Shown here piece after piece: positions 16,935 to 25,267 of a stretch of 64,000 bases of DNA. The stretch's first letter is position 1, and each line of letters begins with the position of its first letter. The notes under the pieces are model-generated. The model saw nothing but the letters and a program-made list of their open reading frames with translations, searched no databases and was not told where the DNA came from. Source of the stretch: an uncultured Clostridia bacterium (GTDB lineage Bacteria; Bacillota; Clostridia; Oscillospirales; Acutalibacteraceae); NCBI GenBank assembly GCA_937876205.1, contig CALEII010000003.1, forward strand, positions 8,865-72,864. The letters are read 5' to 3'. Position numbers and translations under genes: made by a program.

Positions 16935-17064
16935 TACACTCCAGACATATGTTAACGGCTTTTCTCATTACATCAATATGCTCTTCACGGACAACACCAA
17001 TCGCAATAAATACAACTGCTGTCACGATCAGAGCAACGGTAATAAATGTCATTCTTTTTTTCAT
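16921..17064 (-). CDS. CD1871A family CXXC mini-protein (47 residues)
   Basis: A short gene starting MKKRMTFITVALIV, with one N-terminal membrane segment (about 6-23), then VVREEHIDVMRKAVNI and the ending CLECIGIG. A single N-terminal helix, an R.E....V..KA motif and a C-terminal CLECIGIG define the clostridial CD1871A family of CXXC proteins. The Cys pair probably sits at the membrane surface and could pass electrons or disulfides between the membrane iron-sulfur protein and TlpA. Its ATG overlaps the TlpA stop (ATGA), and its last 14 nt overlap the polyferredoxin start, so the three are a tightly coupled redox module. Function in the family is not established. Confidence 0.85.
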   Translation of the reverse strand: MKKRMTFITVALIVTAVVFIAIGVVREEHIDVMRKAVNICLECIGIG

Positions 17065-17633
17065 TTCACATCACTGAGCAGATCGTTTATTATAGCTTCC
17101 CACTGTGATTTTGTTCTGGCGCCTATATATGGCTCCCCTATCTGATTACCCTCAGAGTCAACAAAAATTGTTTCGGGAACAGAAAAAACATCATTGAGCT
17201 TTTTCTCGAACATCTCTCCCGTGGGAACAATGTGGGTGTAATCGGCTTTTGTTTTATCGACAATATCAACAGCCTCATTAAACAACGTCTCATCAACGGC
17301 ACCGATTCTGTCCGTTATATCAACAGGGATACCTACAAATCCCACGCCCTTGTCGGCATACTCTGCCGCAAGCTCACCCAGATCGGGCATCTCATTTATA
17401 CAAGGACCGCAGAATGTTGCCCATATATTGACCATTGTAATCTTATTCTGCGCAAAAATATCCTGTGTGACAGTATTCCCGTCAAGGTCTTTTGCTGTAA
17501 ATTCTCCGAAAACAGACAAATCCGAATCGGGAACATCTGCAGCATTCTCAGGCTCCTTACCGCAGCCGGAGAATATAAGAACTAATGTTGAAATAATCAA
17601 TATCACACTGACAGTGCGAAGTAAATTTTTCAT
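17061..17633 (-). CDS. TlpA-type thioredoxin lipoprotein
   Basis: 190 residues. A lipobox, LVLIFSGCGKEPE, near residue 24 predicts lipid attachment on the outer face of the membrane. The thioredoxin fold runs from about 45 to the end, with the active site WATFCGPCINEMPDLGELA (CGPC) and the cis-Pro region SVPETIFVDSEGNQIG. TlpA/ResA-like proteins reduce or oxidise extracytoplasmic disulfides. The gene overlaps its neighbours on both sides by 4 nt. The CD1871A protein and polyferredoxin downstream are likely electron partners. The target thiols are unknown. Confidence 0.9.
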   Translation of the reverse strand: MKNLLRTVSVILIISTLVLIFSGCGKEPENAADVPDSDLSVFGEFTAKDLDGNTVTQDIFAQNKITMVNIWATFCGPCINEMPDLGELAAEYADKGVGFVGIPVDITDRIGAVDETLFNEAVDIVDKTKADYTHIVPTGEMFEKKLNDVFSVPETIFVDSEGNQIGEPYIGARTKSQWEAIINDLLSDVK

Positions 17634-18508
17634 TTTTCCACCTGATTTTCAATTATTTTACGGCACAATTGAGCATTGACAAAATCCATTGCGATTATAC
17701 CGGTGTATCTTCCGCAGAAATTATATGACATAAGCTTTTTGTTTATACTTCTGCTGCTGATACGGGGAACCAGAATTCTTGTACAGCTTGTGTAACAGAT
17801 ATTGAAGCTTTTTTCATCAAGTCCGCTTTCAAGAAACCGGGTTATTGTGCCCCATTTATGCTTTCCTTCAGATTTGTATGAATCCTGAACAAACATCTCA
17901 GCATAAACATCACCGCTGAGAGTGCTGATTTCTCCTGTTTTCCAGTCATCAAAATTATATGTACCGACATAAGGATAATCAGTGAAATCTATACCGCAGT
18001 TTTCATCGGTAAAAATGTCAACATCTGCAGAAACTGCCCTGAGAAGAATGATTTTTCCTCTTGTCTCGCCCATTATCGGAATTCTGTTTTCTGAAAACCA
18101 TTTTTCCTTGCAGGGCTCTATATATTTTTTATAAAACCCTGTGTAAAAGTCGGTACCCATGTGACTTTCTGCTTCCTTAAGCTGAAAGAGTATCGTTTCT
18201 GTAGGATTATCATTCAGAAAATCAAGACATTCTTTCACGATATCGTCAGCTGTAAGAATCTCATTCCAGAAGCCTTTTTTCTTTCTGCAGTAGCATATAC
18301 TGTGATTTGCAATGAATCTGCCGCCTGTGAATTTAAAACGGAAATCAAAATATCTGACACCTGCTTCAAGCTGCTGAGCAACTGATAGAGTCTGTGTCTG
18401 ACTGATGAAACCAAAATCCACAAAACGGCAGGCACTGTCGTGAGTGCCGGGCATATTTATTCCCGTGATTCTCTTTTCATCGGGGATTTTTTTCATCCAG
18501 TTTTTCAT
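17630..18508 (-). CDS. Phosphatidylinositol-specific phospholipase C-like phosphodiesterase
   Basis: 292 residues. The X-type catalytic barrel is evident: INMPGTHDSACRFVD (His23), QQLEAGVRYFDFRFKF (Arg52, Asp55) and RFIANHSICY (His69) match the bacterial PI-PLC pair of histidines and the arginine. DNPTETILFQLKEAESHMG follows the family pattern. No signal peptide is seen, so it may act in the cytoplasm on glycerophosphodiesters or on an internal substrate. The chosen ATG directly follows the upstream stop (TGATATG); an ATG 24 nt earlier lies within the phosphoesterase gene and has no better ribosome site. It sits between a metallophosphoesterase and TlpA in one operon. Confidence 0.85.
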   Translation of the reverse strand: MKNWMKKIPDEKRITGINMPGTHDSACRFVDFGFISQTQTLSVAQQLEAGVRYFDFRFKFTGGRFIANHSICYCRKKKGFWNEILTADDIVKECLDFLNDNPTETILFQLKEAESHMGTDFYTGFYKKYIEPCKEKWFSENRIPIMGETRGKIILLRAVSADVDIFTDENCGIDFTDYPYVGTYNFDDWKTGEISTLSGDVYAEMFVQDSYKSEGKHKWGTITRFLESGLDEKSFNICYTSCTRILVPRISSRSINKKLMSYNFCGRYTGIIAMDFVNAQLCRKIIENQVEK

Positions 18509-18509
18509 A

Positions 18510-19868
18510 TCATTCAAGATTAAGTGTTGCATCGTAATCAGAAATGCCGTAATTACCGATTGAATGCTTCAGAAGCTCATACATATCAATTTCTTCACCC
18601 TGAGACCCGTGCAGTTTCTTATTAAGAATTCTGAACACAGGCTTCAGTCTTCTGAATACTTTAAGTACGGTATCACCCTCGGGAGTCCCCTCAACAAAAG
18701 GCTGGTCACCCTCAAAGGCATTTCTTGCAATATCAACAACAAATTCAATAAACCTTCTGTCTTTAATGTCTTTATGAGCTTTTACAAAGAAAACTTTTGC
18801 AACTCTGCCGACCTTCCAGGTATTGAGTGCTTTACCGGCAACTCTGACAATTTTGTGAAGTTTCGGCTTGTCTCCGCCGAGCTTACGCAGGAATCGTCCC
18901 GGGTCATACTGCATACTGCCCACAAGAGTTCTGATCATTCTCTCAAACTGATCACGAAGATAGACAGTGCAGTCCTTTCCCTTTGTATCCCACTCAAAAT
19001 CGGGAACCGGAATACTCTTTATTGTGACAGTGTTTTCATCTTCAACCGTACAAAGCCTCATAAATGCGGGACAGCCGATAAGTGAGCCTGTGCAGACATC
19101 ATAAAATTTGTTGCCTTTTTCTGTTTCGACAACATTGATGCTCTGATTATGCATATGTCCCGTAAAGATAAGATGCACACCGTTATCTGCAAGCAGTGTA
19201 TAAAGCTTCTTACTCTCCTTCTGCCTTGCATCGGGTATGAGTGTGAGTATAGGCTGACCGGGAAGCACGGGGTAATGCTCCATTGCAAACATCATCTGAC
19301 CGTCTTCTTTTGCTTTATCCATCTGTTCCTTTGCCCAGTTGAGAAGCTCATCGGTATATGCAATATTCTTCTTTTCCTCACTGTCATTGCAAAGAACAAG
19401 AAGTCTTATGCCCTCTGTAAGCTGAGCCACATATGAAAGGTTTTCTCTGTAGAACGAAATAGCCTTATCATAACCGAAATCACGGTAATAGCCGTAAAGG
19501 TCGGAAAATTTTACACCCTCAACATACTGTCTTCCCTCATCTGTATATTCAAAGGGATTTGGCTCCATATCGTGGCCTGCAGTGACAACATAAACATCTT
19601 TGCCTGCTTTCTTGAGTTTCTCCAGAAGAGTTACAAATTCTTCGTGGCTTGCCTTTTCTCCGTTGAATGAAAGGTCGCCTGCAATAAGGATTGTGTCAGT
19701 CTCAGTCTGCTTTGAAAGATAATCAAAAGCAGCATCATTTATATATGGAGTCTCCGCATAGCACTTCTGTTCAAAATCCATAAAGTCTTCATAGGGCTTA
19801 CCGCTTGCTGACAGACTTTTTGCAAAATAGTGTGTGTCAGTTATGACAAAGAATTTAAAGGGCTTCAT
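18510..19868 (-). CDS. Calcineurin-like metallophosphoesterase
   Basis: 452 residues. Metal-binding blocks in order: VITDTHY (Asp11, His13), IAGDLSFNGE, TAGHDM (His replaces the usual Asn of GNHD), FAMEHYPVLP and FTGHMHNQS. There is no signal peptide; residues 300-440 form an extra helical and basic region (RFLRKLGGDKPKLHKIVRVA) typical of longer clostridial members. It hydrolyses a phosphomonoester or diester; the substrate is unknown. The start overlaps the transporter gene by 14 nt. Adjacent to the PI-PLC-like enzyme, it could finish breakdown of a phosphodiester imported by the MFS protein, which is inferred from position only. Confidence 0.85.
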   Translation of the reverse strand: MKPFKFFVITDTHYFAKSLSASGKPYEDFMDFEQKCYAETPYINDAAFDYLSKQTETDTILIAGDLSFNGEKASHEEFVTLLEKLKKAGKDVYVVTAGHDMEPNPFEYTDEGRQYVEGVKFSDLYGYYRDFGYDKAISFYRENLSYVAQLTEGIRLLVLCNDSEEKKNIAYTDELLNWAKEQMDKAKEDGQMMFAMEHYPVLPGQPILTLIPDARQKESKKLYTLLADNGVHLIFTGHMHNQSINVVETEKGNKFYDVCTGSLIGCPAFMRLCTVEDENTVTIKSIPVPDFEWDTKGKDCTVYLRDQFERMIRTLVGSMQYDPGRFLRKLGGDKPKLHKIVRVAGKALNTWKVGRVAKVFFVKAHKDIKDRRFIEFVVDIARNAFEGDQPFVEGTPEGDTVLKVFRRLKPVFRILNKKLHGSQGEEIDMYELLKHSIGNYGISDYDATLNLE

Positions 19869-21321
19869 TGATTTCCTCCGCAGTAGCTTCTGCTGAATTG
19901 AGTTTTCTCATTTCAACAACTCTGTTATGGATATCTTCTTTTGTCTTACCTGTGAGCTTATAGAAGAAGAACGGAACACCTGCAAGGAACATCATAATGC
20001 CGTGAACGATTGTATAGAAGAACAGAAGAAGAATTTTTGTTTCAAAGGTCTGTTCGGGAACGATATTACTTCCGTCAACAGGAGGAACATACTGAATGAT
20101 TGAATTATCGCCGTAGAGCACAAGAGGTGCAAGAGTGCTTGCGATTGTACCGCTGATGAGTGTGCCGATTGAAATAACGAATGGCATTGAAGCATCAAGT
20201 CTCTTGCCTGTTTTAAGCTCTATATCTTCAAGAACGTCAGCCTGAAACATTGAAGGAAGAAGATTTGATGCACCGAACTGAAGACCGATAAGGAACAGGA
20301 ATGCAACGAATACAACCATAAGAACAGGATTCGGATTCTTGAAATAGAAATAGCCGACTGTAAATGCAATACAGTTTGCAGTTACTGAATAGATACCGCT
20401 TGCAATATAGAGAACTCTGGCGTTAAACTTTTTGAGGAGGAAGTTGATAACAAGCATACCGACTGCAGTGCCGATACCAACGGGAAGAACAAAGATAATC
20501 TTTTTTGATGCTGAGCCGAGAACTGCAATTGCAAGGAATGTCTCCATATAAGTTGCAATACCTCTGAAGCTCTTGAGGAATTCCGAGAAGATGATTGTCC
20601 ACGCATATTTATTTTTGACAATATCCTTAAAGCCTTCAAGAGGATTCTTCTTCTCGGTTGTGTAAGGAATTCTCTCTCTGACAACATTCATTCCCAGAAG
20701 AACTGTGATAACACCGACAACACCGCAGAGTGCAGCGCTGATTATGTACTGAAGCCCTTCATTGTCTTTCCATATAAGACCGACAACAAGAAGCACAACA
20801 AGGGGTGCTGAGTTACCCACTGCAGAAGATATACTTCTGAATGAAAGAAGTTGATCACGCTCTTTCATATTGGGAGTCATAACATTTGCAATCATATTGA
20901 TTGAGTTACCGAACGTACAGATAAGTCCCCAGGAAATGTTGACAGTAAGAACATAGATGATAAGTGTTGTTCCTGCAATGCCTTTGGGGGCGATGAAGTT
21001 AAGCATAAGAACAAGGAACATAGGCACGGCTATGAGCATAACAATAGGTCTGAATTTACCCTTTTTGCCCATTTTTCTGCCGTCAATATACATAACGATA
21101 AAGAAATTAAGAATAAAACAAGAAATACTTGTGACTGCAGAACAGAATGCATTTGTTTCTTCGGGAAGACCGAGAACATTTACAAGGTAAGCATTTCTGT
21201 TACCGCCGACCATACCTGTCATCATAGTGTAGAAGAATACACCTGCAAGGTACAGTATCCATTCCTTTGTCTTTAAGTATTTATTTTCACCTATGGCTGC
21301 TGTTGATGTTGCTACGCCCAT
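19855..21321 (-). CDS. MFS_2/GPH-type transporter
   Basis: 488 residues with about twelve hydrophobic segments and a long central loop near 215-245. The N-terminal block (KEWILYLAGVFFYTMMTGMV) and the DGRKMGKKGKFRPIVM loop after the second helix are typical of glycoside-pentoside-hexuronide cation symporters, which import sugars or glycosides with Na+ or H+. Two upstream in-frame ATGs were set aside because AGGAGGG lies 7 nt before the chosen ATG at 21321. It is the first gene of a six-gene overlapping operon with phosphodiesterases and a thiol-redox module. The operon context leaves the cargo open: a phosphorylated or phosphodiester compound is as plausible as a sugar. Confidence 0.87.
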   Translation of the reverse strand: MGVATSTAAIGENKYLKTKEWILYLAGVFFYTMMTGMVGGNRNAYLVNVLGLPEETNAFCSAVTSISCFILNFFIVMYIDGRKMGKKGKFRPIVMLIAVPMFLVLMLNFIAPKGIAGTTLIIYVLTVNISWGLICTFGNSINMIANVMTPNMKERDQLLSFRSISSAVGNSAPLVVLLVVGLIWKDNEGLQYIISAALCGVVGVITVLLGMNVVRERIPYTTEKKNPLEGFKDIVKNKYAWTIIFSEFLKSFRGIATYMETFLAIAVLGSASKKIIFVLPVGIGTAVGMLVINFLLKKFNARVLYIASGIYSVTANCIAFTVGYFYFKNPNPVLMVVFVAFLFLIGLQFGASNLLPSMFQADVLEDIELKTGKRLDASMPFVISIGTLISGTIASTLAPLVLYGDNSIIQYVPPVDGSNIVPEQTFETKILLLFFYTIVHGIMMFLAGVPFFFYKLTGKTKEDIHNRVVEMRKLNSAEATAEEINEAL

Positions 21322-21341
21322 CGGTAAGCCCTCCTTTTGCA

Positions 21342-21407
21342 TTTTGCACAAAAAAAGTGCAAAAACAGTCTTTTCAGTATTATAACATTACTTATAGTAT
21401 TTTTCAA
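21342..21407 (-). promoter_or_regulatory. Promoter and leader dyad of the MFS operon
   Basis: On the - strand, TTGAAA (21402-21407), a 17-nt spacer and TATAAT (21379-21384). Downstream, in the leader, is a perfect 8-bp dyad TTTTGCAC-N7-GTGCAAAA (21342-21364), ending about 20 nt before the start codon. It could be a repressor site or an RNA hairpin near the ribosome site. Confidence 0.7.
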
Positions 21408-21433
21408 TATTATAATTATGAATTTTATTTTAT

Positions 21434-21475
21434 ACACAAAAGGTACTTTTTTTTGTACACTTTGTGTGATATACT
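21434..21475. promoter_or_regulatory. 34-bp dyad and extended -10 upstream of the exonuclease operon
   Basis: Arms of 13 nt (ACACAAAAGGTAC at 21434-21446, GTACACTTTGTGT at 21455-21467; 11 of 13 symmetric) flank eight T's. Immediately after on the + strand is an extended -10, TGATATACT (21467-21475), leading to the exonuclease-WYL operon. The WYL regulator encoded there is a candidate ligand of this dyad; that link is inferred. Confidence 0.5.
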
Positions 21476-21532
21476 TAAATAAGCCAATAAATCAAATCAA
21501 TCAAAGAAATCAAACAAACCAAGGAACTGCTT

Positions 21533-22189
21533 ATGAAATACGTTGTAGTCGATCTGGAATTCACCGATATTCCTAAATCAAAGCCTGAAATCAAAGCAAT
21601 ATCAAAGCACGAAATAATTGAAATAGGTGCAATTATGCTTGATGAAAAAATGAATATCGTTGATGCTTTTTCAATGTTTGTCAAGCCTGAGTACAGTCCG
21701 CTTACACCCGTCTGCGCTTCCCTCACGGGAATCACAAACAAGGACCTTGAGAATTCACTGTGCTTCAGGGATGCCTTCAGACTGTTTTCAGAATGGCTCA
21801 GCCGTGATGAATACAAAATATACACCTGGAGCAATAATGACAAAATTCAGGTTGAGCGTGAATGCCGCCTCAAGAATATGCAGAAAGAATTTGAAAGCCT
21901 CACAAAAAGGCGTTGGATAGACCTGCAAAGGCTATATATGAGGTTTTCGGGTATAAATCAGAATATGCAGCTTGAACGGGCACTCAATGCTCTTGACATT
22001 GAAACAACAGGGCATCTGCACAGAGCAATTGACGATGCAAAAAACACGGCAGAAATTCTGAGGATTATGAAAAACCCTGCAGAGAGTGCAGAAAGATTCG
22101 GCGCAATACACAGATTTCTTGAACCTGACACATCAGGTCAGTACTCAACACTTGGCGATTTATTTAATTTATTGATAACGGAGGAATAA
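21533..22189 (+). CDS. DEDDh 3'-5' exonuclease (DnaQ/KapD-like)
   Basis: 218 residues. The exonuclease motifs are visible: VVDLEFTD (Exo I, D-x-E), the SLTGI segment (Exo II region) and HRAIDDAKNTAEIL (Exo III, His plus Asp). KapD-like proteins of this size are stand-alone RNA/DNA 3'-5' exonucleases. It starts with ATG at 21533; no strong ribosome site is seen except GGAA 8-11 nt upstream. It precedes the WYL regulator by 3 nt, so the two are co-transcribed; WYL proteins often sit with nucleic-acid enzymes. The target is unknown. Confidence 0.85.
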   Translation: MKYVVVDLEFTDIPKSKPEIKAISKHEIIEIGAIMLDEKMNIVDAFSMFVKPEYSPLTPVCASLTGITNKDLENSLCFRDAFRLFSEWLSRDEYKIYTWSNNDKIQVERECRLKNMQKEFESLTKRRWIDLQRLYMRFSGINQNMQLERALNALDIETTGHLHRAIDDAKNTAEILRIMKNPAESAERFGAIHRFLEPDTSGQYSTLGDLFNLLITEE

Positions 22190-22192
22190 CAA

Positions 22193-23182
22193 ATGGCAAA
22201 ATCGGCAAATCAGAAACTGAAAATGCTGTACATTGCAGCTTATCTCTACAGAAAAACTGATGAAAACCACTCTGTTTCCACACAGGATATCATAAAAATG
22301 CTCAGCCGTAACGGTATTGAAGCAGAAAGAAAAACAATTTACTCAGACATTGAAGCACTGAAGCTTTTCGGCCTTGATATAATCATCTCAAAAGGCAGAG
22401 GCGGCGGTGTTGCGATGGTATCAAGACAGTTTCAGCTTTCTGAATTAAAGCTGCTTGTTGACGCCGTGCAATCCTCAAGATTTGTGACACAGAAAAAGAG
22501 TCTTGAAATCATAAAAAAGCTCTCTGAGCTGGCAAGTGATTATGAAAAAAACGACCTGCAGCGTGAGGTATACATAATCAACCGTATAAAAAATGATAAT
22601 GAAAATATCTTTTACTCTACAGATGCCATTCACAAGGCAATCCATTCCGACAAGATGATATCATTCAGATATTTCAACTACAGCACCGACAAGAAAAAGA
22701 TATATCATAAAGACGGCAACACAATAAAAGTAAGCCCTTTCGGTCTTCAGTATGACAGTGAAAAATACTACCTTATAGCCTTTGACGGCTATGCTTCAAA
22801 AATAAAGCACTACCGTGTTGACAAAATGGAAAACGTGACAATACTTGACGAATCCCGTGACGGAAAAGGATATTTCAGAAAATTTGATCTTGCTGAATAC
22901 GCCAATGCAACGGTCACAATGTATCAGGGCGAAGTGAATGATGTCACACTCAAGCTGCCTGAAAAATTTGCAGGTGTTGTAATTGACAAATTCGGCAAAA
23001 AATGCAGATTCACAAAAACAGATGACGGAGAATACACCGTTACTGTCAAAGCAGCACTCACCCCCACACTTTACTCCTGGGTATTCACTTTCTCGGGAGA
23101 AATGAAAATAACTGCCCCCGAAAAGGCAGTCAAAGAGTACAGAGTGCAGATTGAAAATGCAATGAAAAGTATGAATGGCTAA
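22193..23182 (+). CDS. WYL-domain transcriptional regulator
   Basis: 329 residues. An N-terminal winged HTH (about 10-65) contains STQDIIKMLSRNGIEAERKT followed by the wing GRGGGVAMV. The WYL domain spans about 145-240 (MISFRYFNYST, then KVSPFGLQYDSEKYYLIAFD), and a WCX-like C-terminal domain runs to the end. WYL proteins bind nucleotide or RNA-type ligands and act as repressors or activators. The ribosome site GGAGG overlaps the end of the exonuclease gene. It is likely to act on the divergent 21.3-21.5 kb region, but sequence alone does not show this. Confidence 0.9.
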   Translation: MAKSANQKLKMLYIAAYLYRKTDENHSVSTQDIIKMLSRNGIEAERKTIYSDIEALKLFGLDIIISKGRGGGVAMVSRQFQLSELKLLVDAVQSSRFVTQKKSLEIIKKLSELASDYEKNDLQREVYIINRIKNDNENIFYSTDAIHKAIHSDKMISFRYFNYSTDKKKIYHKDGNTIKVSPFGLQYDSEKYYLIAFDGYASKIKHYRVDKMENVTILDESRDGKGYFRKFDLAEYANATVTMYQGEVNDVTLKLPEKFAGVVIDKFGKKCRFTKTDDGEYTVTVKAALTPTLYSWVFTFSGEMKITAPEKAVKEYRVQIENAMKSMNG

Positions 23183-23188
23183 AATGAA

Positions 23189-23226
23189 AAAACAGAGTTC
23201 AGCTGACAACTGAACTCTGTTTTATT
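23189..23226. terminator. Bidirectional terminator
   Basis: A perfect 12-bp stem, AACAGAGTTCAG (23191-23202) with CTGAACTCTGTT (23210-23221), has a 7-nt loop and A/T runs on both sides. It separates the WYL gene from the convergent DUF2207 gene. Confidence 0.9.
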
Positions 23227-23227
23227 G

Positions 23228-24733
23228 TTATTTTGATTTTACAAAAACACCGTACATTGAGCTGAGAGCCTTACAGAGAGCTGTCTCGCCTGTTCTGCCG
23301 CCCTTTGCAAACATTTTTTCAGGTGATGATGAGGAATAAAGCATTGAAAAAATCTCTGCGTCACCTGTTTTTGCACCTGAAAGCACGCTGCCCATACACT
23401 GTGCGAAATCAGGCTTATGCTTAACCTGCGCTGCCTTGATTTTAAGCGCATACACGGCTTCATAAAGCTCTTTATTGGGATTCTTTCTGAAAAATGATAT
23501 ATCTGCACCGCTTATAAGTGAATAGAATGTTGCAAGATAATTTGCCATAACATCATAGCGCCCCATACACTCAGCTTCAACCTTTTCAGCAAACTGAGCA
23601 TCAATTACATAACGGTCGTTCTCTGCTTTTGCAAATGTTTTAAGGAAATTGAGAACGCTCATTATATATGAAGGCACATTCTGTGACGGAGTGCCGACAA
23701 TAAGCTTATCGCCGTCGGGAATAATATAGCCGTTTTCCATACACTCAAGAACAGCCATCGAAAACAATGCCGGCACCTTCTTTGAAGAAGCTTTCGGGTT
23801 GATTCTTGACACGGGAGAAAGCATCTTGTAGCCTTCACAGGCAGTAACTCCGTCAGGCAGCTTATATACAGCATCATCAGCTGCATTTTTTATAATTTTT
23901 TTTACATTTCTCTCACGGGGAATTCTTATAAGCCGTGCGGGAAAAAGAACAAACAGCATAATTACAACTGCAAGAACAACTGCAATAACATAGGGTAATG
24001 CACTGACTAAAAATGAGCCTGCCTTGCTGAGCCCTGCAGCTGCAGATGAATATCTGACAAGTGCACCCGATTCAAAGCAGTCTTTATCACAGGCAACACT
24101 TACGGAGTATGTGTCATAAACTCTGTTTACTGTCTGAAAATCAACAGTTCCGTTCACGGCAGGTGCGTGAGAGAGGTCTTCATTTCTTATATCCTCATCT
24201 CTGACAGTATCGGGGAATTCAACCGTCACGTGCACATTATTGCTTGTATAAGGTGTCTCTTTACCGATGACCATATATGCAAAAACTGCATCTTTACCGT
24301 CTTTTTTCACAGCCTGTGTGAGTGTATATGTAATCTGATACTCACGGCTTGTCTGTGCAGAGGGACAGTTTACAGCAATAACATAGCTTTTGCCGTTTTC
24401 TGCCTTTGAGAAGGTAAAAGAATTGATACCCCCAGTCTCAGGTGCATTTTTACCGTCAATCATAACGGAAACGTCCCTGACCTCACCGTATTTCTGAATG
24501 AGAGACAGTGCACTGTCAGCAGAATAAATATCAATATGACGATAAAAATAGTCAGAAGAGCCTATATATGACACTTTCCATTTTTCAGTAACGGTTACGG
24601 TACCGTCACTGTTGACTGCTGCCACGATATCAGCACTGTCAATAAACTCAGATGCTGCAGCACCGGCATATATACCTGAAAGCGAGGCTGTCAGCACAAA
24701 AATAAGAATCAACAAACAAATAAACTTCTTCAT
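23228..24733 (-). CDS. DUF2207-type membrane protein
   Basis: 501 residues. A signal peptide (1-26) is followed by the extracytoplasmic DUF2207 domain: DIVAAVNSDGTVTVTEKWKV opens it, with YFYRHIDIY and YQITYTLTQAV further on. A membrane segment lies near 245-265 (FLVSALPYVIAVVLAVVIML). The cytoplasmic part, about 270-501, contains KKVPALFSMAVLECMENGYI and a Ser-rich end. The family is widespread in Firmicutes with no known activity. It is the last gene of the operon, 2 nt after the zinc-ribbon protein gene. Confidence 0.82.
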   Translation of the reverse strand: MKKFICLLILIFVLTASLSGIYAGAAASEFIDSADIVAAVNSDGTVTVTEKWKVSYIGSSDYFYRHIDIYSADSALSLIQKYGEVRDVSVMIDGKNAPETGGINSFTFSKAENGKSYVIAVNCPSAQTSREYQITYTLTQAVKKDGKDAVFAYMVIGKETPYTSNNVHVTVEFPDTVRDEDIRNEDLSHAPAVNGTVDFQTVNRVYDTYSVSVACDKDCFESGALVRYSSAAAGLSKAGSFLVSALPYVIAVVLAVVIMLFVLFPARLIRIPRERNVKKIIKNAADDAVYKLPDGVTACEGYKMLSPVSRINPKASSKKVPALFSMAVLECMENGYIIPDGDKLIVGTPSQNVPSYIMSVLNFLKTFAKAENDRYVIDAQFAEKVEAECMGRYDVMANYLATFYSLISGADISFFRKNPNKELYEAVYALKIKAAQVKHKPDFAQCMGSVLSGAKTGDAEIFSMLYSSSSPEKMFAKGGRTGETALCKALSSMYGVFVKSK

Positions 24734-24735
24734 AT

Positions 24736-25248
24736 TTATTCCTCCGTATTATTATGAAGCTCATAATAATAAACACTGTCTTCTTCAACGCCCTGTGAAT
24801 AAATAACGATTTCTGCATATCTTTCATCTGAAAGACGTTCAAGTGAGGCTGTGATTTCCCTGTCATACTCCTCAGAATTCAGAACAAGATTTCTGTGAGC
24901 AAATCTTCCCGCTTCATAAAGAAGATACAGAAGCACTGCAGCGAGCACAAGAATGATTGACAGTGTCATATCTTTTGTAACAAGAATAGCAAAAAGGAAG
25001 GCGGCAAAGATCAGAATAAGCACAATACGGATATTACCGTAAAAAGATGAGAACCTGATATTGAAATATTTTTTGCCGCCTATCAGTGCAGGCTCAAATA
25101 TTGTTTTTCTGAAAGATTTTTCACCGCAGTTCGGGCACACCAGCATTGCATCACCGACATTCTTACCCTTCCGTGCCGTTTCATCATAATATTCACAGGC
25201 ACAGTGAGGACATCTGAAAATCTTATAATCCTTCATTCTTTTTGCCAT
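24736..25248 (-). CDS. Zinc-ribbon membrane protein, unknown function
   Basis: 170 residues. It begins MAKRMKDYKIFRCPHCAC, and a second pair, CPNCG, lies near 38, making a CXXC...CXXC zinc ribbon in the N-terminal 45 residues. Two membrane segments (about 65-85 and 90-108) are followed by a basic/acidic C-terminal tail. The ATG at 25248 follows GAGAGG; an upstream ATG within the GH78 gene was rejected. It lies 19 nt after the GH78 gene and 2 nt before DUF2207. I do not recognise a named family; the ribbon plus two helices resembles small clostridial DUF proteins. Confidence 0.7.
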   Translation of the reverse strand: MAKRMKDYKIFRCPHCACEYYDETARKGKNVGDAMLVCPNCGEKSFRKTIFEPALIGGKKYFNIRFSSFYGNIRIVLILIFAAFLFAILVTKDMTLSIILVLAAVLLYLLYEAGRFAHRNLVLNSEEYDREITASLERLSDERYAEIVIYSQGVEEDSVYYYELHNNTEE

Positions 25249-25267
25249 TTTCCGTTTCCTCTCATTG

